The position numbers and the translations under genes are program-made. A stretch of DNA of 64,000 bases, from assembly GCF_030272615.1 (NCBI RefSeq), contig NC_081412.1, forward strand, positions 477,747,657 to 477,811,656. The letters are read 5' to 3'. This DNA comes from Cryptomeria japonica (taxonomy: Eukaryota > Streptophyta > Pinopsida > Cupressales > Cupressaceae). The notes below the pieces were generated by a model. It was given only the letters and a program-made list of their open reading frames with translations, searched no databases and was not told where the DNA came from. This document shows positions 1 through 11,306 of the stretch, one piece after another (within the stretch, counting starts at the first letter, position 1; the number at the start of each line of letters is the position of its first letter).

Positions 1-168
1 AATAGCAGCTCCCCATGCATAGCGAACACCATCCTTAAGCATATGATACAAACACTAGGACCATCATATCAAAAATTCATACCCACTTAGGTTAGGCATC
101 ATCGTGCCACTAATCAGTCTACACAAAAATAAAACAAGTCAAGAGATCCATCAATGACACTGCATAGC

Positions 169-414
169 TCACTTGAGAACCATCCATGTCTGATCCATGG
201 GGAGATCATTTGTGTCACATACACTATGCAAGTAGCACTCCCCACCCTCTAATTTGTAGCACTCCCCACCCTCTAATTTGTACTCTGAAATGACCCCACG
301 GATCGGCACCTTCAGGATCCTCCAAACATCAAGTAGTGTGATGCTAGCCTCACCCATCAGTAGTTGGAATGTGCATGTCTTGTTGTGCCAGTACTCAACC
401 AATGTTGTCATCAT
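169..414 (-). pseudogene. plant mobile domain (PMD) fragment, antisense in a gypsy element
   Basis: The 81-residue - strand ORF carries the PMD core: W-H-N-K-T-C-T-F followed by MGEASITLLDVWRILKVPI. The corresponding stretch of the better preserved copy at 29205-29399 is W-H-S-K-T-C-T-F, then MGEMIVTLEDVYRILRISI. PMD proteins are known both as host MAIN/MAIL-type genes and as passengers of transposons; this copy lies antisense beside an LTR, so it is a transposon passenger. The upstream part is not open (a stop precedes the first Met) and the ORF ends in a stop after about 80 residues, so only a fragment is readable. It also holds an in-frame eight-residue tandem duplication (see 232-279). 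Confidence 0.7.
232..279. repeat. 24-bp tandem duplication inside PMD
   Basis: Two identical 24-bp units (232-255 and 256-279) lie head to tail. On the - strand they encode a repeated eight-residue block (YKLEGGEC twice), so the duplication keeps frame. The two copies show no differences, so it is recent relative to the decay around it. Confidence 0.95.
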
Positions 415-1402
415 AGCTGTGTGGCATTAAATATGAGGCCACTGTGACACAAACACTAGACCACACCATGCTAATAGGACCTGTTCATCGCTATGCAATC
501 AACTCCACAGTGCCATGGTGGGAGGCCAATGCTCCCGTCATCCCAAAATAATAGGATCCTCTTGCAGCCATTCAACCATTTCATAAGCCTTTTTTCCTAG
601 CATTCTAGCCCATCAAAACCATCAAAGCATCCTGTTGACGCCCCTTGATCCCCTTTCCATTCCTATTTCTTCTTGTTTCCATATCTTGGGTAGAGATAGT
701 GTTTCCTCAATAGAGACACCAAAACCACATCCCCTACACCATTCAACAGAGTGGAGACAACATTTTTTAGTCTATTTCCCCTCATCCCCCCTTCCTGCAA
801 TGCAGACGATGATCTATCAATCAATGACTATGCATGCGTTTCCAAACCTGCGAATACGGGGATCATCTCTACAGACGATGATCCTCAGGCACAAATGTCG
901 ATTTGGCAATCGACGTTTGCGCTCTGCTAACTTTTCCCCCTCATTAATTACATGTAATTAATGCTAATCTACCAAATGACCAAGTTTAGACTAGGGTACG
1001 TACCAGTGGTCCATACTCTGGTAGCCTCTAGTACCTCTGGATCCTCTTGCCTCAATGCTCGTGTCATGGAATGCACAACATGATGTCTTTTCGCTCTAAT
1101 TGCTAAGGGCTCGATTAATTGTGTGTGTGACAATGACCCCTCCATGGCCCCATGTGGCTTATATGGATCCTTCTTTCACACTTTTGTCGCCCTTTCTCTA
1201 TCATCCTTTCCTCTCTCCTCCACAATTCCTTCTTGCTTCATCTTTCTCATCATTTCTTATCGTTTTCTTCTTCTTTTCAAGAATTTTCCTAAAAATTTGA
1301 AAACATTTTTGATGAAATTCTTGAGGGGGCATACCTCACCTGTGTCTTCATGCTAGGGCATCTTTCTTCATCTTTTATCCACCGCCAATTTTGCCGCTTC
1401 AT

Positions 1403-1417
1403 AAAAGAGGGGAAAAA
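1403..1417 (+). other. polypurine tract
   Basis: AAAAGAGGGGAAAAA directly precedes the LTR start TGTAGATGTC. It is the expected plus-strand primer of an LTR retrotransposon and gives the element's orientation. The tracts of elements T and E are similar. Confidence 0.85.
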
Positions 1418-1536
1418 TGTAGATGTCTAAAATTAATTTAAGTCTTTCCACATAGTTAATTAATTTAATTGTGTTGATCTCTTTCTTCTTAAGGTTAATC
1501 AAATTTAATATAATTAATCCTATCATTATAGTCCTA

Positions 1537-1558
1537 TAATTAATTTATAAATTAATTA
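1537..1558. repeat. 22-bp perfect AT palindrome in U3
   Basis: The arm TAATTAATTTA is followed directly by its reverse complement TAAATTAATTA, forming a perfect palindrome. Similar AT-rich inverted repeats crowd the U3 of element T. Confidence 0.9.
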
Positions 1559-2272
1559 ATTATTTTCCCTATTCTTGTAAAGTCATTTCAAATCATTATT
1601 TATTCTAAACCTCTATTAGTTAATTAATTTTAATTAACTAAGCTAACCATATGATCCATACAAATCACTTTTTCTAATCCTATCATCTAGCCTAATTAAT
1701 CACTCCCTAATCATGCTTGTCATTATCCTCCAATTTTATACTCATCCACTCATTATCTCTCCTCATGTCACATCCTCCTAACTTTCTCACATGCACTCTA
1801 ATCCCTCATTAACCCACCTAATTAGTACCCTTAATCATTTGTACATCCCTAATCACCTTGATTAGGGATGGGTCAACTCTTTGCCATAAATGACTTGTCC
1901 CCTTCACCTTCCAAATCTTAAATCCTACCAGCTTTGTCTCTTCCAAGGAATGTCAAGTCTTTGCACATTGGCATGCCCCTCTTCCTAAGGAATTTTTAAT
2001 TCCTTTTCTCATTTAGTCTTCCCACACATCTCTTATTTTGGAATTTTCAATTCATCCTCCCTTCCCCCAAGGAATTTTATATTCATTTTCTCTTCCCAGT
2101 GTACTTGGGGAACTCTTCCCCATGTACCTTGAGGGATGTGGAGGCAAGAAATATCTTTATGGCATATCTCTTGGATCCCACACCTTGTCCTCTCAATCCT
2201 CTCTCACTTTCTTTCAATCTTAGCCCTACATTTCAAATCAATCTTCACCCTCCATTTTGGCCTCCTCCAATC

Positions 2273-2280
2273 TATAAATA
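2273..2280 (+). promoter_or_regulatory. LTR TATA box
   Basis: CTATAAATAG lies in a pyrimidine-rich context, with CTCCTCCAAT just upstream and a CT-rich segment downstream. It is a standard plant RNA polymerase II core promoter element at the expected U3/R position. Confidence 0.7.
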
Positions 2281-2642
2281 GCAGTTTCCTCTCTTCTCAA
2301 ATCATCCACCCTTTGAGTATTGTTATGTTGTTTCATTAAGAGCCAAAACCATCCATTATATCCTCATAATGCCTAATTCATGCCACACATAGCCAAATCC
2401 ATCCATCACAATCATCTTCTTAGTCAATCCCTTGTTGTGTAGTGGGGAGCAATCCACAAATCATCCTTGAAGAGAAAATAAAATCAAGCAGAGTTAGGGC
2501 ACATTCTCCACTTCATCCCACTCAATCAGAGGAAGAGTGAAGAACTAAGTTATAATGATTGATTTATGCATTTGAATGTTTTTATTTATATTTTCATATT
2601 ATTTATGCACTTGATCATTAGCTTTAAGTTTCCCCCTCTTCA

Positions 2643-2898
2643 ACTCTTTTCCACTTTAGGTGGGATGATAGTTTTTACTCTACTTGTCGTGTAATGAAAC
2701 AATGACACTTGTAATTGTCTCATTCACTCACCTTGGCTATTTAACCAAGGAGGCCTCCTATATACAATGGTCTAGTTTAGCTTATTACATATTTAATGAG
2801 AATATAGTTTTTTCTTGTCTTTGTTGTTCTCTCTTGTTATTGTGCTATTCAATAGGCCTCTAGATCTTGTGTGGCTATTTCCATAGCCAATTCTTACA
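2643..2898 (+). repeat. copia LTR fragment (3' portion)
   Basis: This segment matches the 3' half of the copia LTR at 53994-54409 over its whole length (CCACTTTAGGTGG, TGTCTCATT, CACCTTGGCTAT, TTCAATAGGCCT, TTCTTACA), with roughly one base in five different by eye. It ends in CA and is followed at once by an initiator-Met primer site, so it is the end of a 5' LTR. Its own 5' part is missing, apparently cut by the left-edge gypsy element. Confidence 0.8.
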
Positions 2899-2910
2899 TG
2901 GTATCAAAGC
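2899..2910 (+). other. primer binding site (initiator Met tRNA)
   Basis: TGGTATCAAAGC directly abuts the LTR end. It is one base different from the usual plant TGGTATCAGAGC site complementary to the 3' end of initiator Met tRNA. Confidence 0.8.
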
Positions 2911-3753
2911 CTATCAGGTACCTTTGATAGTCTTTTTGGGGAGATTTTGGTGCATACAAAGGTTGGTATCTTGGGAGATTTGTGGTGGATTGCATTTCTA
3001 GAGATTCCTAGACTAAATTTGACCCCACCATTGCATCTGAGAGGTTGTCTCCATGAATTTTGACTATAAATATGCCTATATTTTGGATAAAATTTAATAA
3101 AAGAAAAACAAATAGTTGAAAGGCCATTACACCCCCTTCCAAACAACAAATTATAGAATTTGTTTTTTATTGATTATTCCATTTATGGATATTTTACAAG
3201 GTCTGGGCAAAATTTTATTATTTTGGGGTGACATATATTTGGTTTTGGGGTTTGCACAATCTGTAAACCCAAATTATATTATTTATAGTACTCCTTTGCC
3301 CATGTGTATTTGCTTGGCCCATATTCATTGTTATACAGACAAGCGCTCTTCACTGGATGATTTTAATCATTGTTTGTAGGCTTGGTTCCCTATTGGAACT
3401 TTATCATAGATCAAGTTCACTGTCAGATCCACATCGTGTCCTTATCCATGGTGGTCATGTGGCATCTGATTCACAAAGTTGCACATCATTCTTGGCATAC
3501 CATTTTTTATTCTCTGATTAGATCTATGCTATTTGTGCTACCTGTTCTTTATTTAATTATTGAATTGGGCATGTGTATTTTTGGTTGTCTGCATTGAATC
3601 TTTGCATCATCACCTAACCTTTCTACAATATGGCTTATGTTCATTGGCTCATGTGATCTGATCCATATGTGACACACATGAATACATCATCTATCTTGAT
3701 CGATTTGCAGTTGGTATTGGCCACCTCTCTTTACCCGGTCAACATTATAGCAC
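2911..3753. other. non-coding stretch, probably copia leader
   Basis: This follows the copia primer site and contains only short ORFs without recognisable domains. It is continuous with 20490-21816 once element A is removed. It may be the leader or non-coding interior of a large non-autonomous copia derivative; nothing in it proves this. Confidence 0.4.
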
Positions 3754-3758
3754 ATATC
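3754..3758. repeat. target-site duplication of element A (ATATC)
   Basis: ATATC at 3754-3758 is repeated at 20485-20489, directly outside the two LTRs. A 5-bp duplication is normal for plant LTR retrotransposons and proves that 3759-20484 is one insertion. Confidence 0.95.
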
Positions 3759-4901
3759 TGTTGGTATTTTGATGATATTTAGTTGTGATTGTCATTGATG
3801 GACACACACTTATTTGATGAATGTGTAATTCTCAACCGGTAGTTGTTCTAACCAGTATTGTATGTATAGTCTTTGTTTGTTGGAGATTATCAGTGTTATG
3901 CATAAAAAGCTTACCAGTCTTAGTATGACCAAAGACCCCAAGTGGTATGAAGATCTCAAGCGGAACAAAGACCCTGAGCAATAGTTAATCTTTTTTATCA
4001 GAATACTATGTTCTAGTTTTCCAATCTTCACTTGTTAATTGGTAATCGGTATATGTAATTAACCGGTATACATGTAATGTGTGATGAGTTACCATCCACC
4101 GACACCATGGCGATGTTTTTGTGTCGTGTTACCAAATGTGTCTAGATGCACTATACCTAGGAAATTGTAGTCTAATCTTATTGGACCGACATAAAATCAA
4201 ATTCCTATATAAGGACATCATGTCTAGGGTTTGGTAATAGAGAAGAGAAGTTGTTATGTATGAATCTTTTGAAAAGATTAAGTCTGATCAATAAAAGATA
4301 TCTCGTGACTGAGATTGAGAGTGCAAAACATAGAAGACTGAAGTAATGCTTGAATGCATTAACAAGGAATTGTAAAGGATCTAATCAAGCATTTTGTGCT
4401 ACTATCTAGATCATTTACTCGTTGATTACTAATATCTTCGACAAGTCTGAAACCCTTAACCGGGTAGGCCCAGCCAAGCCTATTGTAAATCCTCTAACAA
4501 GATGGTTCACAATTGTGAATCTGAAATCCTTTAACAGGGTAGTCTCTAACAAGACTTATCTCCTAACAAAGATATAGATTCCTAATAGGATTTATTCTGC
4601 TGAAGAACATTGTAAGACCTTAACTGGTCTGACCTTAACCAGTCTGGTTACTATTCTGCAAATAGTTGACTTGTGAGTTTTACTCACCATGGTTTTTCCC
4701 ATTTGGGTTTCCACGTCAAAAACATCTTGTGTTATGGTGATTGCACTTTTGTGGGTGAATGCTTTATTTTCTATCTGGTTTTTTTTGTTCTAATTAAGTT
4801 ATTGTTTAACCTACTTCACTGGTCAGCAGTTAAACTATTTAAGTATTTATTGAGATTATCAGGTATACTAATTCACCCCCCGCCCCTCTTAGTATTCATC
4901 A
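3759..4901 (+). repeat. element A 5' LTR
   Basis: This is 1143 bp, from TGTTGGTATTTTGATG to ATTCATCA, with TG/CA ends and TATA at 4206-4213. A C-rich run near the end (CCCCCCGCCCC) corresponds to a longer C run in the 3' LTR. It is preceded by the TSD and followed by the Met primer site. Confidence 0.93.
4206..4213 (+). promoter_or_regulatory. element A LTR TATA box
   Basis: CCTATATAAGG is conserved at the same place in both LTRs (4206-4213 and 19804-19811), followed by ACATCATGTCTAGGG. Conservation between divergent LTRs supports it as the element's promoter. Confidence 0.75.
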
Positions 4902-4903
4902 AT

Positions 4904-4916
4904 TGGTATCAGAGCC
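4904..4916 (+). other. element A primer binding site
   Basis: TGGTATCAGAGCC begins two bases after the 5' LTR. It is the canonical plant site complementary to initiator Met tRNA. Confidence 0.92.
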
Positions 4917-4951
4917 AACCTTTCTATAAGTCTAACCACTTGGAAGGAGAT

Positions 4952-6247
4952 ATGGGGGAATACAGCATGAGGGAACTCACTCACCATTTGGCCAAGAGAG
5001 CCTATGATGAACTGAAGATCAAGTTTAAAACCTCTTTAGCCAAGAGAAGAGAGCTTGCTGAGCAATTGATGGAACTTACCGAAAATAACTATTCTGATGA
5101 AGCAGACATGGATACCCTAGTTGGAGAAGTGGAGAAATTAAATGAATCCAAAACTAACCTTAGGAGGGAGTTGGAAGGACTGACTATCAGGTTGAGTCAG
5201 GAACTAGAAAACAGAATAAAAGTTGAAGATTTGGTAAAGGACAAGGAGCATGAGATCTCTAAATTGAAGCAAGAAATTTGTACCATTACCGCCTATCTGT
5301 AGGAAGGTAAAGAAGAGAAAGAAGAAATGCAAGATGAACTAAATGCAGCTATCTCTCAAAATGAAACCTTGGTGAAGACCAATGATTCTCTTTCCAAGGA
5401 ACTTGCTAAGACAAAAGAGATACTTGCTAAGTTCAACCAAAGTACTGCTAAGTTAGAACAAAAGATGGAATCGGTAAAGCCATCAAAGGATACCGTTGGA
5501 CTTGGTTTCTCTAGATACGAGGAAGGTGAGACCTCTGGAACCAAGAGTGATGTACTGAAGAAGAAATCAACACCTAAGAACAACAGTGGAAGTAAAGGTA
5601 AGAAAAAGTTTAAACCTGTTTGCTTTAACTGTCTTAAGGAAGGACATACTGCCAATGTGTGTAGGAGAAAGCCTTACAATAACTTTCCTTATTTTCAAAA
5701 CAATCTTGCTAGACCTGGTAGATTTAATGGTCATTGTTATGCATGCAACAAGTTTGGGCATAGAGATTTTGAGTACAGGACGGTTATGAACAACTTTGGA
5801 AGCTATTCACTAAGATCCAATGGAGTTGTCCCAGAACCTCCTATGAACCGGAACCCAAACTGGTACAAAACCCATGACCACCGGTCAAATGGTTATGAAG
5901 CAGAAAACAGTTGGAGAGCAACCTGTCTAATCTATCGTGGTAGCGGTCACACTGCTACAACATGCAGAAGGAAAAATAGAAATATGAACACTGGACCATG
6001 GAGAACACCTGGAATGGTATGCTATCATTGCAACAAACCGGGACACATTACCAGAGTATGTAGACTAAGAAAGAATCCATCAGGAGACATAAAAATCAAC
6101 ACTGAAGGGAAGATTGATGTTGAAACCGTTCATGCAGATATGGACAAAACCTGGAAAATAAATCTGAAGAGAAGCCACATGATGTACCAGTTTCCATACC
6201 AAGTGTGGAAATCCCTGAACCAGCAAACTGAGCTTCAAAAAGCTTAG
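4952..6247 (+). pseudogene. gag: element A Gag: coiled coil plus four CCHC knuckles
   Basis: This is the structural protein that packages element RNA. The ATG at 4952 opens a roughly 430-residue frame broken by a single TAG at 5300 (a CAG Gln codon is likely in the ancestor). Residues 1-180 are rich in Lys/Glu heptads and should form a long coiled coil. The C-terminal half has four zinc knuckles: intact CFNCLKEGHTANVC, then one with a damaged last ligand (CYACNKFGH), one whose second Cys is Tyr (CLIYRGSGH), and intact CYHCNKPGHITRVC. A basic KKKFKP segment precedes the knuckles. The frame is otherwise continuous, making it one of the better preserved coding regions here. No protease follows it. 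Confidence 0.85.
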
Positions 6248-6689
6248 GGGGAACATATCGGTATAAATATTTTGAAACCCTCGGAGTATATCGGTAAAGC
6301 ACCTTTATCAGTATTTGTTACCTATCAACTGACAGAAGAATTGAAGCAGTTAAAAGTAAAATTAGGGTTTGAACCCTACTAGTGATGCATTTATTATGGT
6401 AGGTGGGAGCATGTTTAAAAGTGACTTTTGTTGTCATTTCTACTTACCTATTTTCAGAGAAGATTTTTAGCCTGAACAGTGCAACCAGAGTGATTCATCT
6501 TGCATTCAAAAGAATTCAGAAAGGAATCTTGCACAAGATCTTGCAACCGTTTCATACTATCAGTGTGAAAGTCAAAGTGGTAGTCAAGCGTCCAAAGAAG
6601 TGCATTTTTCTTGACATCGACAAACCCTAAGTTCGGAGAATAAAGGTATTTCTATTTGAAACATTCTTATCATTTGGAATCAGTTTGGT
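6248..6689 (+). other. spacer between gag and the extra ORF
   Basis: Non-coding. It holds an acceptor-like ACCTATTTTCAG near 6456 and a donor-like AAAGGTATTT near 6644. These could serve splicing of a subgenomic RNA for the downstream ORF, but similar short matches occur by chance. Confidence 0.35.
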
Positions 6690-7764
6690 ATGGCATCTGC
6701 ATCAAATGTCCCCTTTAGTTCTACTGAACCTGAGAACACACCTGAGCTTCTTAAGATGAGGTACAATGCCCTATCTCAAATTCCCATCGGAGTCATTGTC
6801 GACAGGGATGTTACAGGATATATTGATTATAAACTAGAAGACCTAGGGTCCCTAGTAATTCACTTTCAATTGAGTCTGTTCTATGGAGATGATAAAAAGA
6901 TCAAACCTGAATATAGCATAATAGAGAAGAAGAAATTGCACAATACAGTTTACTTTCTTGAAGAATTTACTGAGGAACACATTAGGATTATCCTCAATAG
7001 GGTTCATGGTGACAAAATGTACCTTGAACAAACTCATGATATTACACCGGAGGCAATTCATGTCGTGACCGGATTCTACAATATTGGGGAAGTGCCTATT
7101 CTTTAGAAAATCCCTAGATCAAAAGTAACGGAGCTCACCGGTTCAATAAGTGATCAACGAGCAATGACTGTTAATACCATTAGAGATGATTTGGTAAAAT
7201 ACGCATGTATGGCAATTGGGTACAGAATATTTTATGCTAGCAGAATGAACTTTGTTCCTTCAGTTGTAGTGAATGCCGCTTACAAAATGTGATCTATGTA
7301 CCTGTATGAAGAATCAACTCTTAGAGAGCCTGAAGTCGATCAAATCTGATAAAACTCAGAGGTTCAAGTTTGGTCAATTACTAATTGGTTTATTCTTCTA
7401 CTTTCAGAGATACTTTCCTAGAGTCGGTGATGTTGAATGGTCAATTGATCTACTGGTTACCAGACAAATAAAGGAGAGTCTGCAAGCAGTAGGAACTGCA
7501 TATCCGAAGACTTTGAACAAGTATTTTAGTGAATTCAAACTAAAAATGAATCAGAGAATGAGTATATCTGGTGATTTAGTTAAATAATATGGGGATGACA
7601 TCTGTTTCACCATCAAAACAGATGAATGCATAATGGAAGCAGTTGATCCCAGAATAGATGTAGCTGGGCCTATGGCCTATGAGGTGGTAAATGATATATT
7701 GATGGGATATGCCTTAATCCTACTAGCCTCACCACTAGAACCCAAAAAGAAGAGGACTGGTACT
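6690..7764 (+). pseudogene. element A extra ORF, N-terminal part (interrupted by element B)
   Basis: The ATG at 6690 opens a frame that, with 17073-19103, forms a protein of roughly 1,000 residues in the position where SIRE-type elements have an env-like ORF. Its function is unknown. Around residues 117-134 is ITPEAIHVVTGFYNIGEV, a motif shared with extra ORFs B and C. Further on is a hydrophobic FKFGQLLIGLFFYFQRYFP stretch. Breaks: TAG at 7104, a frameshift near 7287 and a stop at about 7585. Element B inserted after codons for PKKKRTGT; the same frame continues at 17073 with YLERIKSSEVPKETKG, so the split is exact. Homology to any envelope protein is not visible to me. Confidence 0.8.
7760..7764. 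repeat. target-site duplication of element B (GTACT)
   Basis: GTACT at 7760-7764 is repeated at 17068-17072, directly outside element B. Dropping one copy and the element rejoins the reading frame of element A's extra ORF. Confidence 0.95.
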
Positions 7765-8992
7765 TGTCTACTCCAACTATAATAATAATAACTCTAATTG
7801 AAATCTCAACCCAAATTTTGGACATTCATCTGGTAAAGTTACTATTTTCATGGCTAGTGTTCATTTAGTTATCAACCCAGGGACGTAAAACTTGAAATGG
7901 GTCTGCACTATATATGCACTAAGTTCATTCAATAGCTATTTTTCATTGCTGCAGTAACTAACATTATGTGGAAAGGAAAGGCGAGAATGGAAATTATAGA
8001 AGGCTACAGGAAAACTTATAAAAATAATGCTAGAATTATCTAATATAAATAACAGAAATCACTCTGTTCTGGCTTGGCTGGAGGAACAGTCAAGGCACGA
8101 ACTTCTACTACAACTAAAGAAGAACTAATTTCAATGAGCATAAACATAGGATCACTCACCAAGTGGGCCTCCTTGGATGAGTGATATCAAGCTTCCAGAA
8201 AAAATACTTTTAGCAAATCATAACAACATATCTTTTATCCATTGCTTCCTGAAAATGATTACATGTTTGAAAAGAAAACTCAAGAATGCTTATCAAAATT
8301 CTCTGCTCTATTCCTTTCTATTCTATCTAAACTCTAAGGAAAAAGGAAGAGCTTATTAAAAAGAAAAGATCAACTACAATGGACAACTCAAATCACGCCC
8401 AGAAGAAGAGGCGGATGATTAACTGATGAAGAAGATAACTAGAGCTTTGTTGCAGGAAACATGGATCTAAACCGAACCATAGTCTTTGCATGTCATGGTG
8501 GTGTTTTGTGAATTCAATGCCCACTAAAGTTAAACTTTCGTAGTGCTGCTTGGCTGCTCTGCTCATGTCGTACCTTGCGCTCGCTCGACTCCTTTTCAGT
8601 TTCATCTCCAGTTATTTCTTACGTGATTCTTCCTTCTTCAAGCGTGAAAGGAGAATATCCACCATGGCATCAATTATTATCTGCACTAAAACTAAAACAA
8701 CATACAAGGACATGCATATGCATTTAATTTAATTAACACATTCATTAATTCACATATGATATTACCCTAAATAATCTACATAGCAATAGGAACAAATCAT
8801 TTGGTTGCAAGAATAAATGGCATGGCTGCAGGAATAGACCAACAAAGTTCAAACATAATTTCATAAGTTCAGGTTTAACACATGGAATACATATAGTCAA
8901 TTTACAATACTTCACTACTACTATGCAAACCAAAAGATGTCAAAAACCTAAGAGTTTTGATGATAAAAACATGACAAAGTCTCAACTTATCA
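7765..8992 (-). repeat. element B 3' LTR
   Basis: This is 1228 bp. Read on the - strand it starts TGATAAGTTGAGACTTTG after the polypurine tract and ends GGAGTAGACA next to the TSD. Its first ~220 bases are matched by 16846-17067. Confidence 0.9.
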
Positions 8993-9009
8993 TGCCCCCC
9001 AACTTTAAG
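8993..9009 (-). other. element B polypurine tract
   Basis: On the - strand CTTAAAGTTGGGGGGCA directly precedes the LTR start TGATAAG. This fixes the element's orientation. Confidence 0.8.
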
Positions 9010-9106
9010 AGTTTATTGATCCTACAGCAAAAAGAAAATTTCTGACTCTCACAGTAACTCTTAAATTACCAATGGTGCCTTGACCTGTCCCCCCTGAAGC
9101 CAAGTT

Positions 9107-11306
9107 TCAATAAAATCCTTTCATTTTTTCCAACCTGGACCATCTAGTTGTTTCTTCTGTGACTGCATCATAGTTTTTCTCTGCATGCTGACATGCCAAA
9201 AGCGGACACATAAGGATTGGGGGTTGAAAGATCAATGGTAGCCAGTTGTTGGCTTTCTCCTTGCATAACTGTATATATCTGGGGGCTCTTTGTATGGCTG
9301 CATAAAAATTTTGTAGTGAATAAGGTTCTCCTTGTTTTAACTGTTTCGGTAGATTATTCCAACGCTGAGCTAACCCTTCTATTGCAGTTGTCCTGTCAGT
9401 CTGAATCAATTGCTCATATGCTTGATAGACTTCTTCTCTCATTGGAAGCACTAATTTTCTAACATCATCTCTTACCAGTAATTTCTGCCAATCATAATAA
9501 AGAACTCTTGGTGCTTCTGATTCCCTCCTTAATGGTAATGGACAGTTAAACTCTAATTTTTCATACTCCTTGACTTGTGCCCCCATGATAATTTCATTTT
9601 GGATCCATGACATTAAAGCTTTGATATGGATATCCCCAATATACAATAAAGGGTTCTACTCTCTATGTGAGGGTACAACATAGTTATGTAAGTACAATTC
9701 ACATAGCAAATTCTTCACAACAGGTGGAGAGGTTTGGTAAGCATAAAAGAATTCTTCAAGTGTTTCTAAAGAGGGGCTAAGGTCCCTAACAATGCAGTTT
9801 AGTTTGAAGTTCAGATACCACTCTTTTAAGTGTACTGCATAAACTCTTGGAGGTGACCTACACTGAATCAACTCAGGAACCATACCAGAAATTATTTCCA
9901 CCTTAGCCTCTAATTCCTCAATTCTATTATCTCTCTTTTCAATTTATTTTTGTTATTTATCAATAATCCCTTGCAACCTAGCCCTCTCTATTTCCCATTG
10001 TCTAAAAAATGTTAAAGCAATAGATAAACTACTCAGGGATGAAGGAGGCCTAATAGGTGCTACCTTAGACCATGGGATTTCCTCAAAAAACTCTCAATTT
10101 GTGCTAGCATCTCTCCAATATTTTCTTCAGGCTGTTGTGGAATATCTCTAATAGTTTCTTCAAATTGTTGTGCCACAAAAGAAAGATTTGCTAGTTTATC
10201 CTCAGCAACGTTTTCTTGGATTTCATCCTCCATAAGGCTTCCTTCTTCTTGAATTTCAATATCTGCAGGGCTCCCTTCCTCAGAAGTTTCCACTATAATA
10301 ACCTCTATCGGATTACCCACAGGATGAGTCTTTTGTGTCTTTCTACGTGTTCTTCTTACATAAACTTTTGGAATGCTTGCAGGAGTTTTTAGTTTTGTCC
10401 TACGCCTGTTGGCTGCAAGAGGAATCTAAGTTACCTGCGGCTGGGTCATGAGTTCTTCCTCTGTTTCATCCCTTTCCAACTCTTTTCCCTTCCTTTGCAG
10501 AACTGGCAAATCTCTTTGAAGAGAAGTAGAGGGTTGTTCTTCACCTGATTCCACTGTCTTTTCCTCCATAATAATCATGGCTCCTTCAGCAACAAGTAAA
10601 TCCTCATCTGCAACAACTACGAGGGAAGATGGTTCTGTAACATTTTCTTCTTCAACCGGCAGGTTATCTGCAACAGGGGCATCTTCAACCCTAAATTGTT
10701 GTATATCCTCAAATACTCCCCATTCCATTTGTGAAACATCTCTCAAGGACTGGTGTACAAGTAGCTTAATCAATCCATGATAGCTTACGGAGTGATTTCC
10801 ATTTTTTTGCATCTCCTTAGCGCTTGTAGAAATGAGGTGGTATAAGAAATTAGGAACATTCACTCGTCGGCCATGCCGCAGATGACTAAGTAATTTAAAA
10901 TGAGGTGAATGCAGATTTGAATATTGCCCCTCACATGTAATGTATTTCATAACATACAAAGCTACTTGAGGCCAATGTGCTGGTAGAGAAACCCTTCTAG
11001 TTCCTTGTGTGTCCACCATTAAGGGCCTATCCTTACATCTTTTGATTCTGGAAACAACTCTCCTTCCTGCGGCAACCCCGTTACTTCTACTATTCGCTAC
11101 TCCGTAGAAATAACCCTCAAACCTTTAACTGTAGCTTCACTTTCATTAAAGAAATGCATAAATTCTACATCAATTTCTTCGTTATAATCCCTAATTTTCA
11201 AGAAGTAATCCAACCAACCGTGGTGTCTAAAATAATGCTCATAAAGAGTATCCTGCAACAACACTTCATGAATCGTTGGCTCATGACGAATTGGATCACC
11301 ACCCAT
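9107..11306 (-). pseudogene. element B extra ORF downstream of pol (same sense)
   Basis: This is a protein of about 730 residues, in the position of the env-like ORF of Athila-type elements. The N-terminal part has F-N-E-S-E-A-T-V-K-G-L followed by ISTE*RIVEVTGLPQEGE, the motif shared with ORFs A and C. It then has W-P-Q-V-A-L-Y-V-M-K-Y-I-T and HFKLLSHLRHGRRVNVPNFL, which parallel ORF C. The middle is acidic and low-complexity (Glu-rich, 10060-10700). Near 9910-10000 is a heptad-like coiled coil (IEKRDNRIEELEAKVE). Breaks include an in-frame TAG inside the motif, frameshifts near 11030 and 10080, and stops near 10426 and 9656. No signal peptide or membrane anchor is evident, so an envelope role is not supported. 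Confidence 0.75.

Larger units (their letters stand above)
1..2642 (+). mobile_element. 3' part of a Ty3/gypsy-type LTR element with antisense PMD ORF
   Basis: The left edge of the window is the 3' end of an element read on the + strand. It contains, in order, an antisense plant mobile domain ORF, a polypurine tract and an LTR starting TGTAGATGTCTAAAATT. The order (antisense PMD, polypurine tract, LTR beginning TGTAGA) matches element T at 27070-39894 in mirror image, so I infer the same broad family, probably the Tat-like branch, where extra ORFs near the 3' LTR are known. The pol region would lie to the left of the window. The right boundary is uncertain: the LTR appears to stop near 2642, where a copia LTR fragment begins in mid-sequence. 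I see no coding on the + strand between 635 and 1400. Confidence 0.7.
1418..2642 (+). repeat. 3' LTR of the left-edge gypsy element
   Basis: It starts TGTAGATGTC right after the polypurine tract. U3 is AT-rich with palindromes, as in element T. A TATA box at 2273-2280 separates U3 from R/U5. The end is set at CTCTTCA (2642) because a copia LTR picks up in mid-sequence after it; this end is a guess, since the partner LTR and its target duplication lie outside the window. Confidence 0.6.

Noticed and set aside
635-1356. Several + strand ORFs near the left edge
   Set aside because: No domain, overlapping in different frames, and in the 3' non-coding part of a gypsy element.
9107-11306. Viral-type envelope gene in element B
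   Set aside because: Position is env-like, but there is no signal peptide, cleavage site or membrane anchor; called an extra ORF instead.
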